In this document: one piece after another, positions 38,363-47,658 of the stretch
How positions within the stretch are numbered: position 1 is the first letter of the stretch
How the letters are laid out: every line of letters begins with the position of its first letter
DNA from: Nocardia sp. CNY236
GTDB lineage: Bacteria; Actinomycetota; Actinomycetes; Mycobacteriales; Mycobacteriaceae
Length of the DNA stretch: 64,000 nucleotides
NCBI RefSeq assembly: GCF_000482385.1
Contig: NZ_AXVD01000004.1
Location: 62,001-126,000 of the forward strand
Reading direction: 5' to 3'
Made by a program: the position numbers and the translations under genes
The notes under the pieces: model-generated
Seen by the model: only the letters and a program-made list of their open reading frames with translations
What the model was told of the DNA's origin: nothing
Database searches by the model: none

Positions 38363-38667
38363 TGCCGCACCGGCCCTACCGTCGGGTCTCGCCCGAGGTT
38401 CGGCAGGCTGCCGTCGCCCAGGTCATCGCGCTCACCGGCAAGCTACGCAGCGAATCGGAGGCGTGCCGTGTGGTCGCCGAACAGATCGGCGTGCATACCA
38501 ACTCGGTGCGCAACTGGGTCCGCGCAGCCGAAGGTCCTTGTGCAGAGCGCATGGACGCAACCGCGTTGCGGCGTAAGGTCGCACTGCTACAACAGCAGTT
38601 GGCGGCCGCAGCCGAGATGAACCGGACATTGGCCGACACGCTCAACGAAGCCCGGCACCGGACGTGA
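38359..38667 (+). CDS. Transposase-OrfA-type HTH protein with coiled coil
   Basis: The roughly 102-residue basic protein has a helix-turn-helix like that of IS3-type OrfA (RRVSPEVRQAAVAQVIALTG...ACRVVAEQIGVHTNSVRNWVR) and then a Leu/Gln-rich coiled coil (LRRKVALLQQQLAAAAEMN). No transposase catalytic gene, terminal repeats or target duplication is nearby, so it looks domesticated. It could be the DNA-binding regulator of the cluster or a DNA-recognition factor. The start is uncertain: GTG 38359, ATG 38362 or GTG 38350 are all in frame; the first two suit the GGAGGGAGG site. Confidence 0.72.
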   Translation: MMPHRPYRRVSPEVRQAAVAQVIALTGKLRSESEACRVVAEQIGVHTNSVRNWVRAAEGPCAERMDATALRRKVALLQQQLAAAAEMNRTLADTLNEARHRT

Positions 38668-38707
38668 TCCTCGCCCGGGCGCAGTGCGCGGCCAGGGTGC
38701 GACGGCG

Positions 38708-40405
38708 ATGAACAGCAAAACTGTCCTGTGGACCGCGCTCGGTACGGTGCTCGCACTCGTGACGCTCGTGCTGGTGATCGTCCTGCCCGTCGTGGACGAC
38801 GCATGCGAAGACGGGCCGACACTCGGTTCGCAGTCGCTGCCACCACCGTGGGGCGGCGATCGCAGGGATGGACTGGGCTCGGCGGGTACGGCTCCCAGTG
38901 ACGCCACGAGTCCGGAATCGCCCGAGAGCTCGGGGCTGACCCCGCACAATCCGATCACGACCCAACCGCCGGTACTGGCCGCGGAAGTCGGACCGCTGCG
39001 TCGTGTGCTGCCGTTGGCCATCGACACGTTCACGCTGTCGGACGTCTTCGGCTCGCGGGATGGCAGGCATCGGGGCATCGACATGGCCGCAGCCGACGGC
39101 ACTCCCATCTTCTCGGTGTCCGACGGGCGTGTGGTGGCTGCCGGGGCAGCATCGGGTTTCGGCAATTGGATCGTCATCGATTCGGTGGATGCCAACGGCC
39201 GGTCGTATTCTGCAGTTTACGGGCACATGTGGGCTTCCGGTGTGATGGTCCGAGCCGGGGACGTCGTCGTTGCGGGCCAGCACATCGGTGCGGTCGGGTC
39301 GGCTGGCGAATCGAGTGGACCACATTTGCATTTCGAGGTCGTCCCCGGTGGGCGCTTCACCGGCGGACGCCACATCGACCCGCTGCCGTGGCTGGATGGC
39401 GCTCCTACCCCGGACGTGGGTGGAGCACGCGCCTTCTCCGGCGACCCGCGGTGCAGCCGCGGTTTCGGTACTGCCGGGGGCGCCCTTGCTATGGGATCGG
39501 TGCCAGCGGAACTGGAAATCTGGTACCGCCGTGCGGGTTCGATCTGCCCGCAGATCACACCGTCGTTGCTGGCCGCCCAAGGTAAACAGGAATCGGATTT
39601 CCGGCGTGGTGCGACCTCACCGGCCGGCGCGCAGGGGCTGGCCCAATTCTTGCCGGGCACCGCGGCGAGTATCGATCCGACCGACGGCCAACCCTACGTG
39701 ATCGACGCCGACGGCAATGGCGTAGCCAGTGTGTGGGACGACGGCGACGCAATCATCGGCCAGGGACGGTATATGTGCGCCCTCGCGCAGAAGATCCAGG
39801 GATGGTTGTCGGACGGCAGGGTGCGCGGCGATCTCCTCGCGCTGACGTTGGCCGCGTACAACGCGGGCGAGGGTGCGGTCCTTCGGTCGGGTGGGCTGCC
39901 GAATCAGCTGGCAGCGCACTATATCGAGACCCGGCCGTACGTGCAGAATATTCTGGCGATGGAGGCGCGATACCGCGCGCCCGGCTCGTTCGGCCGCTTC
40001 ACACCCGGTTCGGGCTCGATCGGTGCACAGATCGTGGAGGCCGCGCGCGACTGGCTCGGCGCGCCCTACGTGTGGGGTGGCGGGGGGCCACAAGGAGCCA
40101 GCGGGGGCGGTGTGGATGGACCGGGGCTCACCTCGGCGGCGGTATTCGCCGCTTCGTCCGCGACGGTGATGTTGCCGCGCACAGCCGAACAGCAGTGGGA
40201 GGCTGGGGTAGAGGTGTCGATGAGCGCGGTTCGACCGGGCGATTTGGTGTTCAGTTCGTTCGGGGCGCGTGGGCCGACACTGGTGGGCATCTATGTCGGA
40301 AGCGGTCGAATGATTCAGTCGGTTCCGGGCTCGGACCCGCGATCGGCAGGAGGCGTCGGAGAAGTGCCGGTACCCGGAGACGCGCGAGCGAGGAGGGTGT
40401 TGTGA
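38708..40405 (+). CDS. Three-domain cell-wall hydrolase: M23, lytic transglycosylase, inactive NlpC/P60
   Basis: The 565-residue protein is anchored by one N-terminal helix (about 6-30) and faces outward. The M23/LytM endopeptidase domain keeps its zinc residues H121, D125 and H206-x-H208. The transglycosylase domain keeps E295 (KQESDF) with GAQGLAQFLPGT. The C-terminal NlpC/P60 domain keeps the fold (GAPYVWGG, VRPGDLVFSS) but has lost the catalytic Cys (DCSGL becomes D470-GPGL, G471) and the His (HVGIY becomes L525-VGIY). It is probably the VirB1-like enzyme that opens the wall for the machine, with the last domain kept for binding. Its stop overlaps the next gene. Confidence 0.88.
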   Translation: MNSKTVLWTALGTVLALVTLVLVIVLPVVDDACEDGPTLGSQSLPPPWGGDRRDGLGSAGTAPSDATSPESPESSGLTPHNPITTQPPVLAAEVGPLRRVLPLAIDTFTLSDVFGSRDGRHRGIDMAAADGTPIFSVSDGRVVAAGAASGFGNWIVIDSVDANGRSYSAVYGHMWASGVMVRAGDVVVAGQHIGAVGSAGESSGPHLHFEVVPGGRFTGGRHIDPLPWLDGAPTPDVGGARAFSGDPRCSRGFGTAGGALAMGSVPAELEIWYRRAGSICPQITPSLLAAQGKQESDFRRGATSPAGAQGLAQFLPGTAASIDPTDGQPYVIDADGNGVASVWDDGDAIIGQGRYMCALAQKIQGWLSDGRVRGDLLALTLAAYNAGEGAVLRSGGLPNQLAAHYIETRPYVQNILAMEARYRAPGSFGRFTPGSGSIGAQIVEAARDWLGAPYVWGGGGPQGASGGGVDGPGLTSAAVFAASSATVMLPRTAEQQWEAGVEVSMSAVRPGDLVFSSFGARGPTLVGIYVGSGRMIQSVPGSDPRSAGGVGEVPVPGDARARRVL

Positions 40406-41031
40406 GCATGCCTGGGGTGGACCCCGCAGCGGCGAGACCGCCACAATGCCGCGGTGTCCGGCTAGCCTGGAATCACACAGCGAACGTGCGGGTGAGTCTG
40501 GGGGTGATTCTGGTGCTGGGCCTCGCGATGCTGAGTGTGGGGTGTGGTCGGGATGACCTCGTGGACAAGGGATCCGAGGGAGATCGAGCCACGGTGACGA
40601 CTCGGTTGCTCGAGGACGTCCCCGCTCCGGACCCGGGGACGCCCGACGGTGTAGCGGTCGCGGCGTTGCAGCAGATCTACAGCTGGCGACCCGCCGTCGA
40701 GAGCCGAGGCGCTTCGTTGGTGCGAGCACGGAACTTTCTCGGTCCCAGTTTGCTTCGCCTGCTCGAGGCACCGCCGGCCGAGGTGGACCTACCGAAGCCG
40801 AGCTTACAGTGGGCGGATTGGGCGGAGGAAGGAGCGCGTGTGGAGGCGTTCACCTTCGCTTCGGGCGAGAAAGCGCCGAACCCGACCGACCCGAACGTAC
40901 GGCAGTTCAAGATCGGGATAGAGCAGACCGTCGTCCATCCGAATGGGCGCAGGCAACCGTTACCACCGGCCACGGTGATCGCGACGGTCGTGCGCACGCC
41001 GGATGGCTGGCGGCTGGACGCATTCCGCTGA
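40402..41031 (+). CDS. Membrane- or lipid-anchored outer protein of the T4SS-like cluster
   Basis: The 209-residue protein has a hydrophobic segment ending in a lipobox-like LSVGC (Cys48), preceded by an unusually long N-terminal stretch. The true start may be later (GTG codons near 40489), giving a normal lipoprotein signal. The outer part reads GVAVAALQQIYSWRP...ARNFLGPSLLRLLEAP..., an alpha/beta layout of the NTF2/VirB8-like kind; this is tentative. GTG 40402 overlaps the hydrolase stop, and ATG 40408 is also possible after GAGGAGGG. VirD4-like comes next. Confidence 0.7.
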   Translation: MSMPGVDPAAARPPQCRGVRLAWNHTANVRVSLGVILVLGLAMLSVGCGRDDLVDKGSEGDRATVTTRLLEDVPAPDPGTPDGVAVAALQQIYSWRPAVESRGASLVRARNFLGPSLLRLLEAPPAEVDLPKPSLQWADWAEEGARVEAFTFASGEKAPNPTDPNVRQFKIGIEQTVVHPNGRRQPLPPATVIATVVRTPDGWRLDAFR

Positions 41032-41073
41032 CCACCGGCTCATCCTTCGTGACGGCTGACTCAGGAGGCACAC

Positions 41074-42930
41074 ATGGCGAAGAAGAAAAAGGTCGCTGAT
41101 CCGGCCGTACCCACACCCGATGTCGGTCTGTATCTGATCTACGCCGGGTTCGTGGTCCTCGGAACATTGTGGCTTGCACTGCATCTGGGAAATATGCTCG
41201 CGGGCAGTCCACAGAATGTTCCGGTGAATCCGATTGCCATCGCGGCAGATCTGGCCAGGGGACGGTTACAGTGGCCGGGTGCGGCCACGGCAATCGTCGT
41301 GCTGGTCATCATGAGTGCGGTCGGCTACTTCGTGATCCGCGCGCATCTACACAAGCGTGCGAGTGCGGGCCAGCTTCCGGTCGACGCCAAGGCCGATGTG
41401 ATGGGTTCCGGCGCCGCGATCTCGATGCTCACCGAGTCCGGCGTTCGGGAGAAGGCCCGGCAGCTCGGCGTGCAGCTCGGCTACGAGGACGTTCCCGGTG
41501 TGCCGATCGGCGTCGGGGTGGCCGATGGGGTGATGCTCTACGGCTCGTACGAGGATTTGCACCTCGATATCTGGGGTCCACGACAAGGCAAGTCGACCTC
41601 CCGGGTGATCCCGGCCATACTGACCGCGATCGGGCCGGTGCTGACCACGTCGAACAAGCGAGATGTCGTGGATGCGACCCGTGACGTCCGAGAAGCCAAG
41701 GGAAGTCCCACCTACGTCTTCGACCCGCAGGGGGTGGCCGGTGAAGAGCCGACCTGGTTCTGGGATCCACTGTCCTGGGTGGATGCCAAGCGCGAAGGGT
41801 GTGAGATGCGCGCGGCGCGCTTGGCGGGACATTTCGCCGACAGCGATGACGGGCGCGATACCAAGACCGACGCGTTCTTCGATCCCGAAGCCGAGGATCT
41901 GCTGGCCGGGCTGTTTCTCGCCGCTGCTGTCGGTGACGGCAACGGCAGTCGCCAGATCGTGCAGGTCTGGGAATGGGTGACCAACCCACAGGACACCGAG
42001 CCGATCGAGTTGTTGCGTGCCGCTCGGCACCACTACACGGCCTCCGGCCTGTCCTCGCAATACAACACCGACCCGCGCACACGCAGCGGCATCTTCGGCA
42101 CCGCCAAGAAGATGATTCGTTGCCTGAAACTGTCGAACGTCCATCCGTGGATCACCAAAGACGGTGGTGGTCGGGAGTTCGACGAACTGGCGTTCTTGGA
42201 GCGCAACGGCACGTTGTACAGCCTGTCGCTGGAAGGTCGGGGGTCGGCTGCCCCGTTGGTGAGCGCGCTCACCGAGGCGGTGATCGACGTCGCGATGCGC
42301 AAGGCGTCGCGCTCGGCCGGCGGCCGGCTGGCGATTCCGATGCTGGCGGTGCTCGACGAGGCCGCGAACGTGGTGCGCTGGAAGGATCTGCCCAAGCAGT
42401 ACAGTCATTTCGGCTCACGCGGAATCGTCGTCATGACAGTCCTGCAGTCGTGGGCCCAGGGCGCGCGTTGCTGGGGCGACAGCGGGATGAATGCCTTGTG
42501 GTCGGCAGCGAACATCAAAGTGCTCGGCAGCGGTGTGGACGACACTCATTTCTTGCAGGAACGCTCGGATGTGCTCGGTGACTACGACGTGATCTCTCAG
42601 TCGGTCTCCGAATCCAAGGGCGGTAACAAGAGCTATTCACGGTCGCTGAGTTCATCGAAAACCTTCACGGTCAACGGCCTGGCCACACTGCCACGCGGCC
42701 GGGCCATCGTGTTTCCCTCGGGTGCGCCGCCGGTGTTGGTTCGTACCGTGCCGTGGTGGGAGGGCGAATACGCTACTGAAGTGAAGAAGTCCATCTCGCA
42801 GCATGATCCGCAGCGCAAGACGGAGATCACCGACCTGCTCGGTGCGCCGTCACTCGAGAAGTCCACGTTGTCGCTCAAGAAGTTTCCGCCACCGGACCAG
42901 GGACATATCGAGGAGGTTCGGCCGCTGTGA
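41074..42930 (+). CDS. VirD4/TraG-type coupling ATPase
   Basis: The 618-residue protein has two N-terminal membrane helices (about 17-42 and 67-92) and a large cytoplasmic motor. Walker A is WGPRQGKST with K173; Walker B is MLAVLDEAANV with D428/E429. A TraM-recognition-like C-terminal region with RSKG/SLSSSKTFTV follows. Such proteins select DNA-protein or protein substrates and feed them to the T4SS channel. A strong AGGAGG site precedes ATG 41074. The presence of a coupling protein without any relaxase gene nearby is the main riddle of the locus. Confidence 0.88.
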   Translation: MAKKKKVADPAVPTPDVGLYLIYAGFVVLGTLWLALHLGNMLAGSPQNVPVNPIAIAADLARGRLQWPGAATAIVVLVIMSAVGYFVIRAHLHKRASAGQLPVDAKADVMGSGAAISMLTESGVREKARQLGVQLGYEDVPGVPIGVGVADGVMLYGSYEDLHLDIWGPRQGKSTSRVIPAILTAIGPVLTTSNKRDVVDATRDVREAKGSPTYVFDPQGVAGEEPTWFWDPLSWVDAKREGCEMRAARLAGHFADSDDGRDTKTDAFFDPEAEDLLAGLFLAAAVGDGNGSRQIVQVWEWVTNPQDTEPIELLRAARHHYTASGLSSQYNTDPRTRSGIFGTAKKMIRCLKLSNVHPWITKDGGGREFDELAFLERNGTLYSLSLEGRGSAAPLVSALTEAVIDVAMRKASRSAGGRLAIPMLAVLDEAANVVRWKDLPKQYSHFGSRGIVVMTVLQSWAQGARCWGDSGMNALWSAANIKVLGSGVDDTHFLQERSDVLGDYDVISQSVSESKGGNKSYSRSLSSSKTFTVNGLATLPRGRAIVFPSGAPPVLVRTVPWWEGEYATEVKKSISQHDPQRKTEITDLLGAPSLEKSTLSLKKFPPPDQGHIEEVRPL

Positions 42931-43322
42931 CCGAGCAACAGCAACAGCCGATGATTCACGCGACCGTGGTGGAGTTCGTGGAGAACCACCTCAGCCGGAT
43001 CTATCGGCGCCAGGTCACCGATCTCAGCGACACGGTGTGGTGCCCCGAGTGGTGGCGGCACGGCGAGGCGGTCATGCGGCTGGAAGCGCTCTGGCGTGCG
43101 TGGGAGCACTATCGGTTGGATGCCCGAACCGGGATGAGTGTCTGGTTCCTCGAACACGCGGACCCGCATATGTCGAAGTTGTTCGACCCCAGGGGGCCGT
43201 TCAAGTATTGCAGCGTTCGCAATGGCCACAAGGACATGATCAGCCCACTGCCGACGAAGTCGCCACAACACGGCATGTTCGACGACCCTACAGTCGGCCA
43301 CTTCCGGACAGAGTCCGCGTAG
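42927..43322 (+). CDS. DUF4913 family protein
   Basis: The 131-residue protein has the pattern of the DUF4913 family: WCPEWWRHGEAVMRLEALWRAWE, then GMSVWFLEHADPHM and DPRGPFKYCS. These small actinobacterial proteins are found in conjugative and phage-like elements; their function is unknown. It overlaps the VirD4-like stop (GTGA) and closes the forward cluster. The last codons lie within the first unit of a direct-repeat array, which hints that the 3' end was altered by sequence acquired there. Confidence 0.85.
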   Translation: MTEQQQQPMIHATVVEFVENHLSRIYRRQVTDLSDTVWCPEWWRHGEAVMRLEALWRAWEHYRLDARTGMSVWFLEHADPHMSKLFDPRGPFKYCSVRNGHKDMISPLPTKSPQHGMFDDPTVGHFRTESA

Positions 43323-43380
43323 GCACTCCTGGACAGAGTCCGTGTAGCGAATTCCCGGACACAGTGCGCGCGGCGACCGG
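43306..43380. repeat. Three imperfect ~25-bp direct repeats with palindromic core
   Basis: Units start at 43306, 43331 and 43357. The first two begin GGACAGAGTCCG(C/T)GTAG; the third is weaker (GGACACAGTGCG). Each strong unit contains the palindrome GGAC-AGA-GTCC. The spacing of 25-26 bases resembles iterons or the multiple terminal repeats of an IS21-type end. They sit at the end of the forward cluster and overlap the DUF4913 stop. Confidence 0.65.
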
Positions 43381-43403
43381 TGTCACTGTCTCTGTGCCGC
43401 CGA

Positions 43404-43432
43404 AACGTCCGCGAAAATATTCCGCGGACGTT
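43404..43432. terminator. Bidirectional hairpin between convergent genes
   Basis: The sequence AACGTCCGCG, nine-base A/T-rich loop, CGCGGACGTT forms a perfect 10-bp stem. It lies nine bases from the stop of the reverse coiled-coil gene and 80 bases after the DUF4913 stop, as expected for a terminator shared by convergent units. Confidence 0.6.
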
Positions 43433-43440
43433 GTCCAGGG

Positions 43441-43986
43441 CTACCTGGTGCGTTCCAGGCCGGGTGAGTCTTGTTCCCGGCCTCTGGTCACCGTCGGCGC
43501 CTGCTCCGGCCGTGTGCGAACGGCATCACTCGGTGGCCGTGCCTGCCCGATTTCGGCAAGCATCCGCACCGCAACCAGCTCCGGTGGGACGCCCGCCTTG
43601 GTGAGATGCGCTGCAATCGCGTTGCGGCGTTCGGCGGAGTCGTAGAGCAACGCCGGCTTGGCCTCGGCGGCATTGGCCGCGACCCGCGCAGCTTCTGCCT
43701 GCGCGGAGAAGCGGTCCTTGTCCAGGGAAACCCCTTTCTGGGCGATCGGTTGGTCGATCAACCGGGCCAATTCGCTATTGCGGGGATCCTTGGCCTTCGC
43801 ATCGCGGGCCTCACGGACCTGCATCTCCCGAGCCTCTTTGACGCGTGCCTCGGTAACCTTGACCAGCGCCTCGGCCTCCTTCTGACCACGTTCTCGGGTC
43901 CGTAGGGCGACGAGCGTCGCAAGCTGCAACATTGTCCTGAGTATGGCCGCGGTTTCCCGGCCGATATCGTCCAGCTCCTCGGACAT
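43441..43986 (-). CDS. Coiled-coil protein facing the T4SS-like cluster
   Basis: The 181-residue cytoplasmic protein is highly charged and helical. Residues 1-60 (ETAAILRTMLQLATLVALRTRERGQKEAEAL...) and 60-120 form long Ala/Glu/Arg/Lys helices; the C-terminus is Pro/Arg-rich. The motif LLYDSAERRNAIAAHLTKAGVPPELVAVRMLAE is the most conserved-looking part. No named family is recognised. ATG 43986 follows GGGGAG with a five-base gap. It is read toward the cluster, so it has its own promoter and may be an independently expressed partner or regulator. Confidence 0.7.
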   Translation of the reverse strand: MSEELDDIGRETAAILRTMLQLATLVALRTRERGQKEAEALVKVTEARVKEAREMQVREARDAKAKDPRNSELARLIDQPIAQKGVSLDKDRFSAQAEAARVAANAAEAKPALLYDSAERRNAIAAHLTKAGVPPELVAVRMLAEIGQARPPSDAVRTRPEQAPTVTRGREQDSPGLERTR

Positions 43987-44256
43987 GACTGCTCCCCGAT
44001 GTCGCAGTGATCACTATGGAAAATTGTGGTGCTCGGCCGCGCGACACGCCGTCACAGCCATCCCGGGCGAACGACGATCCTCCGTGGAATGTCGCCGGTG
44101 ACCACGGCCACCGATTCCCGCCGCAGTGCCGTCATGGCTGCTCGCGCCGGGCCGGCCACGCCACAGGAACGTCGCGGTTCGAGATTACCCGACAATCGTC
44201 GGCACAATGGGGCGAGCGCGCCGCTCATACGGAAAACAGGCATTCATCCTGGCGGC
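43987..44256. other. Intergenic right edge of the island, no gene seen
   Basis: This 270-base gap lies between the coiled-coil gene and ppiB. Only short frames without family resemblance or ribosome sites are present, and no integrase remnant, tRNA fragment or direct repeat matching the left edge near 28170 was seen. It should hold the promoter of the coiled-coil gene. Confidence 0.4.
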
Positions 44257-45150
<894 letters not shown>

Positions 45151-45289
45151 TACCACATTCCTCCCATAGTCGACTGTGTCGGGATACGAGTGTGCCATTT
45201 CTTCCTGAGACTGCCCCGGATCCTCGCTGAGAACTCGTTCGCACAACCGGTTGGACTTCTCGGGCCGTGGTGGTGGAAACTGGAGCATC

Positions 45290-46576
45290 GTGACCAAGAC
45301 CAGCAGCTTTTCTGCCCCGAAGGGGGTGCCGGACTACCTGCCACCCGGCTCGGCCGAGTTCGTCGCGGTACGCGAGGGCTTGCTCCGTGCGGCTCGATTG
45401 GCTGGGTACGGGCATATCGAGCTGCCGATTTTCGAAGATACGAACCTGTTCGCTCGTGGAGTCGGTGAGTCGACCGACGTCGTCACCAAGGAGATGTATA
45501 CCTTCCCGGATCGCGGTGATCGCAGTGTCACATTGCGCCCGGAGGGGACCGCGGGAGTGATGCGCGCAGTGATCGAGCATGGTCTCGATCGGGGGCAGCT
45601 GCCGGTGAAGTTGAGCTACGCGGGTCCATTCTTTCGTTACGAGCGGCCGCAGGCCGGTCGGTACCGGCAACTGCAGCAGGTCGGAATAGAGGCGATCGGT
45701 GTCGATGATCCGGCCCTGGATGCCGAAGTGATTGCTGTTGCCGATGCCGGATTCCGCGGTCTCGGGCTGGACGAATTCCGGCTCGAGATCACCTCGTTGG
45801 GTGACGAAACATGCCGACCACAGTATCGGGAGCTGCTGCAGGAGTACTTGTTCGAGCTTCCACTGGACGAGGAAACCAAACGACGCGCCCGACTCAATCC
45901 GTTGCGCGTCCTGGACGACAAGCGCCCCGAGGTCCGCACCCTGACCGCGGACGCCCCGGTTATGATCGATCACCTCTCCGAGTCGGCCAAGGCGCACTTC
46001 GACCAGGTACTCGCCCACTTGGGCGCACTCGGTGTGCCGTATGTTGTGAACCCCCGCATGGTGCGTGGACTGGACTACTACACCAAGACCACCTTCGAAT
46101 TCGTCCACGATGGTCTCGGTGCGCAGTCGGGAATAGGTGGCGGGGGGAGGTACGACGGCCTGATGGCCGAGCTCGGTGGCCAGCCGTTGTCCGGGATCGG
46201 CTTCGGTCTCGGTGTCGACCGTACGATGTTGGCCTTGGCAGCCGAAGGGAAGTCGGCGGGCCATTCGGCGCGATGCGAGGTGTTCGGGGTGCCGCTCGGC
46301 GAGCCGGCCAAGCAGCGGCTGGTTGTGCTGGCCGCACAACTGCGAGCGGCCGGCGTCGCGGTGGATCTCGCCTACGGCGGCCGTGGTGTGAAGGGTGCGA
46401 TGAAGGCCGCGGACCGGTCCGGGGCGGCGCTCGCGGTCGTGCTCGGCGATCGAGACCTGGCGCGCAACACCCTCGGCCTCAAGAATTTGGCAACCGGTGA
46501 GCAACGCGAGATTCCACTGTCCGAGGCAGTCGGGGTGATCCGGGAGGCGCTCGCCCACCAACGCGTGGCACGATGA
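45290..46576 (+). CDS. hisS: Histidyl-tRNA synthetase
   Basis: The 428-residue class II synthetase charges tRNA-His. It starts [19 protein letters not shown]. Motif 2 is in [17 protein letters not shown], the histidine loops are [13 protein letters not shown] and [11 protein letters not shown], and motif 3 is [15 protein letters not shown]-terminal anticodon-binding domain begins near 330. GTG 45290 gives the family N-terminus; TGGAG lies close upstream. It is divergent from ppiB, the mycobacterial arrangement. Confidence 0.97.
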   Translation: MTKTSSFSAPKGVPDYLPPGSAEFVAVREGLLRAARLAGYGHIELPIFEDTNLFARGVGESTDVVTKEMYTFPDRGDRSVTLRPEGTAGVMRAVIEHGLDRGQLPVKLSYAGPFFRYERPQAGRYRQLQQVGIEAIGVDDPALDAEVIAVADAGFRGLGLDEFRLEITSLGDETCRPQYRELLQEYLFELPLDEETKRRARLNPLRVLDDKRPEVRTLTADAPVMIDHLSESAKAHFDQVLAHLGALGVPYVVNPRMVRGLDYYTKTTFEFVHDGLGAQSGIGGGGRYDGLMAELGGQPLSGIGFGLGVDRTMLALAAEGKSAGHSARCEVFGVPLGEPAKQRLVVLAAQLRAAGVAVDLAYGGRGVKGAMKAADRSGAALAVVLGDRDLARNTLGLKNLATGEQREIPLSEAVGVIREALAHQRVAR

Positions 46577-46860
46577 GCGGCTTCGGTCGTGACGGCTGGT
46601 CTGGCGCAATCGGGAATTGCCACGTAGTCGGAAAGCCGGTGGGCGGCATCGAGCGAGCAAGGTCGACCGGGCGCAACCTCTTCACGATTCGAGACTGTTC
46701 TGCACGAGTCGAGACCGTATCGGACCGGCTCTCGGGCATCCTTTCGATTGCTGGTGTCGGGAGCGTGGCGATGGACACGGCGCGTCGCACCGCTGCCGGT
46801 GCGGGGGTCGGCGCGTAGCGTGGCGGGCGCACACAACCGGAAGTCGTGAGAGGGCAGGCA

Positions 46861-47508
46861 GTGTCGACGAGTTCTGATGACGGTCGGGCGATCACGCCCG
46901 TGGGGCTCGATCTCGTCGCACCCGAAGTGTATGCCCCGATGTTGCGCCGTCTCGCGCTCGCCGCCGCGGGTATCGGAGTCGGCGCCACGCTGCTGGCTGC
47001 GATCGTCATGAGCTGGACGTTGGCTGTGGCTATCGGACTCGTGGTCGCCGTGCCCACCCTGGTGTACGTCTTCGGGCTGCGCCGTCGGCAAATATGGTTG
47101 GCGGACAACGTGATCCATGCCAGAACGATGTTCGGTGAGCGGCGGGTGGACGTGTCCGCAATGTCAGGAGTGCAGGTGCTGGTGTTCCCCGATCGAGTCA
47201 GCCGCGTCGCGCTGCGAATCACCGCGGGAGCAGTTTCCCAGGTCGTCCCGCTCGCCATGTACACCGACACCGGCAGCGGGCGTGAGTTGCACCTACTCGG
47301 TTTGCGTAGGCTCGCCGACGCCCTCGCCGTGGGGAATTCTCCTGCGGCCGAAGCAGTGTCGTCGCTGCTCGTGCAGCAGTTGCGCGCGGAGGCACGCGAT
47401 GCCGGACTGGAGGACCGGCCGCTGTATCGCGCCGTGGAAATGGCGCGGGCCAAGGACATGGTGTCACCTGTGGTGCTCACCGACGCCGAAGTCACAGCGC
47501 TCGGCTGA
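46861..47508 (+). CDS. Conserved two-helix membrane protein, unknown function
   Basis: The 215-residue protein has two adjacent membrane helices (about 33-75: LALAAAGIGVGATLLAAIV and LAVAIGLVVAVPTLVYVFG) and then a cytoplasmic domain starting RRRQIWLADNVIHARTMFGERRVDVSAMSGVQV, a layout like bacterial PH-like/YdbT-type domains; this is tentative. GTG 46861 follows GAGAGGG; an in-frame GTG at 46846 is possible. It lies between hisS and mdh. The 284 bases before it hold only unconvincing frames. Confidence 0.75.
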   Translation: MSTSSDDGRAITPVGLDLVAPEVYAPMLRRLALAAAGIGVGATLLAAIVMSWTLAVAIGLVVAVPTLVYVFGLRRRQIWLADNVIHARTMFGERRVDVSAMSGVQVLVFPDRVSRVALRITAGAVSQVVPLAMYTDTGSGRELHLLGLRRLADALAVGNSPAAEAVSSLLVQQLRAEARDAGLEDRPLYRAVEMARAKDMVSPVVLTDAEVTALG

Positions 47509-47579
47509 GCCGAGACGACCTGACCTGCCGGCGTGCTCATCGCCTGGTCGGCGCTGAGGCGACCACCACTGTCGCGTAG

Positions 47580-47607
47580 CTCACCGTTCGGCTTCGCCGG
47601 CGGTGAG
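47580..47607. terminator. Hairpin upstream of mdh
   Basis: CTCACCG and CGGTGAG pair around an inner CGGC-ttc-GCCG stem, giving a compact two-part hairpin. It lies 71 bases after the membrane-protein stop and 51 bases before mdh. A terminator for the upstream gene is the simplest reading. Confidence 0.5.
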
Positions 47608-47658
47608 AGTCGCTAGGGTGGGCGAGAAGAGTCCGTCGACCGCAAGGAGTTCGTCGTC

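Noticed and set aside
39733..41031. Long upstream extension of the lipoprotein gene
   Set aside because: The extension overlaps the hydrolase gene in another frame; the GTGA overlap at 40402 and the GAGGAGGG site mark the true start region.
28170..44256. Intact integrative conjugative element (AICE/ICE)
   Set aside because: No integrase, excisionase, Rep or relaxase, and no matching direct repeats at the edges near rel or ppiB were found; GC content and codon use are like the host.
46573..46818. 81-codon frame overlapping the hisS stop (ATGA)
   Set aside because: Despite the overlap, the product has no family resemblance and mixed codon use, and a real gene starts at 46861.
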